From Luteibacter sp. UNCMF331Sha3.1 (GTDB lineage Bacteria; Pseudomonadota; Gammaproteobacteria; Xanthomonadales; Rhodanobacteraceae): a stretch of 64,000 nucleotides of DNA. Positions 62,618-64,000 of this stretch are shown here, one piece after another. Position 1 is the first letter of the stretch, and every line of letters begins with the position of its first letter. Under the pieces are notes generated by a model, which saw only the letters and a program-made list of their open reading frames with translations, was not told where the DNA came from and made no database searches. The position numbers and the translations under genes were made by a program. The stretch covers positions 626,764 through 690,763 of the forward strand of contig NZ_FOBU01000001.1 in NCBI RefSeq assembly GCF_900109915.1. The letters run 5' to 3'.

Positions 62618-63405
62618 GCCGGCACTCCGGTGAGATCGGCCTTGCGCAGCTCGGGATGCTTCTCGGCCAGCCATGCGTAGCCCTGTTCTTCCAGCTTCAG
62701 CGCGAGATCCTTGTCGCCGCTCTCGACGATGCGGCCGCCCGCGAGCACGTGCACGAAGTCCGGCTCGATGTAGTCGAGCAGGCGCTGGTAATGCGTGACG
62801 ATGACGAACGAGCGATCGGGCGAGCGCAGCGCGTTGACGCCCTCCGCCACCTGCTTGAGCGCGTCGATGTCGAGGCCCGAATCGGTTTCGTCGAGGATCG
62901 CGAGCTTCGGCTCGAGCACGGCCATCTGGAAGATCTCGTTACGCTTCTTCTCGCCGCCCGAGAAGCCCTCGTTCACCGCGCGGTGGAGCAGCTCGTCGGA
63001 GATCTGCATCACCTTCAGCTTCTCGCGCACGAGCTTGAGGAAGCGCATGGAATCGAGTTCTTCCTCGCCACGGAACTTCCGCTGCGCGTTGAGCGCGGCA
63101 CGCAGGAAGTAGGTGTTGTTGACGCCGGGGATTTCCACCGGGTACTGGAAGGCGAGGAACACGCCGACCGCGGCGCGCTCTTCGGGCTCGAGCGCCAGCA
63201 GGTCGCGGCCGGCGAAATCGACCGAGCCGGCCGTCACTTCGTAACCGTCGCGACCCGCGAGCACGTTGCCCAGCGTGGACTTGCCCGCGCCGTTGGGCCC
63301 CATGATGGCGTGCACCTCGCCCGGCTTCACGGTGAGCGAAAGGCCTTTGAGGATCTCCTTGCCTTCGACGCGGGCATGGAGGTTGTCGATCTTGAGCATG
63401 TGCAT
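62614..63405 (-). CDS. sufC: Fe-S cluster assembly ATPase SufC
   Basis: A 263-residue ABC-type ATPase. Walker A is GPNGAGKSTLGNV, the signature region FSGGEKKRNEI and Walker B LAILDETDSGLDID with the switch His in VIVTHYQRLL. It drives the conformational change of SufB-SufD. ATG 63405 gives MHMLKIDNLHARV; the common family start is MLKID at 63399, and upstream TTG is less likely. It begins 15 bases after the stop of an ACT-domain gene that separates it from sufB. Confidence 0.95.
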   Translation of the reverse strand: MHMLKIDNLHARVEGKEILKGLSLTVKPGEVHAIMGPNGAGKSTLGNVLAGRDGYEVTAGSVDFAGRDLLALEPEERAAVGVFLAFQYPVEIPGVNNTYFLRAALNAQRKFRGEEELDSMRFLKLVREKLKVMQISDELLHRAVNEGFSGGEKKRNEIFQMAVLEPKLAILDETDSGLDIDALKQVAEGVNALRSPDRSFVIVTHYQRLLDYIEPDFVHVLAGGRIVESGDKDLALKLEEQGYAWLAEKHPELRKADLTGVPA

Positions 63406-63420
63406 GGCGAGACGGTCCAA

Positions 63421-63828
63421 TCAGGGCGTGAGGTGCGAGAGCGCGTCGAGCGCGTCGTCGCGGCGGTCCCAGGGCACGAAGATGTGATCGTGCAGGAACG
63501 CGGAAACAGGATTGCAAGGGATGCCGCGCTTCGCGAGCGCGGCGGAAACGGCGGCCATCATGCCGACGGCGGTGAGACTGGACTGCACGCGCAGTGTGAT
63601 GCACGCCCAGAGCATGGCGCCGCTGGGCGCGTCGTCCGGATCGACATCCACGATGAGCGTCGTGCCTTCGGCCTCGCGGAACATCATCAGCGCATCGGCC
63701 ATGCGCTCGCGCGCCTTGTCGTGCGAGACGTGCAGGAAGCGCTTCGGCACGGGATCGAGCCCCGGATCGAGCGCGGCGAGCAATGCGCGCAGGTCCGAGA
63801 TTCCCGGCGCGGTACCGGCGATACCCAT
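63421..63828 (-). CDS. ACT-domain protein (DUF2241/ACT_3 type)
   Basis: A 135-residue protein with two ACT-like halves. The second half has SSLTAVGMMAAVSAALAKRG, IPCNPVSAFLHDHIFVPW, which match the ACT_3 (DUF2241) family; the first half contains MMFREAEGTTLIVDVD. Such proteins bind small metabolites, mostly amino acids. It starts two bases after the sufB stop and ends 15 bp before sufC, so it is part of the suf operon. A role in sensing a ligand relevant to Fe-S assembly is possible but not established. Confidence 0.85.
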   Translation of the reverse strand: MGIAGTAPGISDLRALLAALDPGLDPVPKRFLHVSHDKARERMADALMMFREAEGTTLIVDVDPDDAPSGAMLWACITLRVQSSLTAVGMMAAVSAALAKRGIPCNPVSAFLHDHIFVPWDRRDDALDALSHLTP

Positions 63829-63830
63829 CG

Positions 63831-64000
63831 TCAGCCCACCGCGCCTTCGAGCGACACTTCGAGCAGCTTCTTGGCCTCGACCGCGAACTCCATCGGAAGC
63901 TCGCGGAACACCTGCTTGCAGAAGCCGTCGACGATCATCGACACGGCGTCTTCCTCGCCGATGCCCCGCGACAGGCAGTAGAACAGCTGGTCGTCGGAAA
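63831..64000 (-). CDS. sufB: SufB C-terminal end (partial)
   Basis: Only the last 56 residues are in the window, read from the right edge. The segment runs through QLFYCLSRGIGEEDAVSM, then FCKQVFRELPMEFAVEA and KKLLEVSLEGAVG before TGA. QLFYxxSRGI and the RELPxEFAVE tail are SufB hallmarks. The gene continues beyond position 64000. Its stop is two bases from the ACT-gene start. Confidence 0.95.
   Translation of the reverse strand, partial: SDDQLFYCLSRGIGEEDAVSMIVDGFCKQVFRELPMEFAVEAKKLLEVSLEGAVG

Overview
The window is 64 kb of dense, high-GC chromosome with strong gammaproteobacterial gene content. A metX-metB-hom methionine operon behind a SAM-I riboswitch, yeiE/yeiH, a sufB-C-D-S cluster and many GTGGGAGC- and GTAGGAGC-type REP palindromes point to the order Lysobacterales (Xanthomonadales), most likely a Luteibacter/Dyella/Rhodanobacter relative. 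The genus is inference; the order is fairly secure. I see no tRNA, rRNA, CRISPR array, prophage or intact insertion sequence. It reads as ordinary backbone with several accessory operons.

Layout. 0-3 kb: a BlaI-type repressor with its operators, an M56 (BlaR1-like) membrane metalloprotease and a HAD phosphatase. 3-10 kb: a divergent pair made of an extracytoplasmic flavin/iron-type operon (PepSY membrane protein, DUF2271, DUF4198, ApbE, membrane flavodoxin reductase) and an OmpR-type two-component system, with two 19-bp dyads between them. 10-15 kb: an esterase, two half-size EamA transporters and a DegT aminotransferase in one operon, then tsaB/creD. 15-25 kb: housekeeping (yoaA-type helicase, valS, holC, pepA, lptF, lptG). 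24-33 kb: a large beta-propeller hybrid kinase, then an operon in which two DUF697 GTPases bracket a YceI-cytochrome b561-YceI module. 33-43 kb: serine deaminase, an APC permease, the methionine operon with its riboswitch, cysteine synthase and RF3. 43-52 kb: a cyclic-nucleotide-domain thioredoxin-reductase-like protein, a CPBP protease, and a four-gene operon joining a triple-receiver hybrid kinase to CheR, CheB and a diguanylate cyclase. 52-59 kb: yeiE/yeiH and an uncharacterised four-gene operon (HAD-IB phosphatase, class III aminotransferase, FemAB/GNAT-like protein, arginase-fold protein), then a MipA-like outer membrane protein. 59-64 kb: the suf operon, with an ACT-domain gene between sufB and sufC; sufB is cut by the window edge.

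Most interesting points. (1) The 54.0-58.1 kb operon looks like a small, possibly undescribed amino-acid-derived metabolite pathway. (2) The DUF2271 protein carries an exact ApbE flavinylation motif (DGVSGAT) and its operon holds both the ApbE flavin transferase and a cytoplasmic-side reductase, which suggests a complete trans-envelope electron route. (3) The met riboswitch has a visible expression platform that could bury both the Shine-Dalgarno sequence and the start codon of metX. (4) REP palindromes supply the stop codons of several flanking genes, in one case both stops of a convergent pair. (5) The GTPase/YceI/b561 module contains a 36-codon ORF with a perfect AGGAGG.
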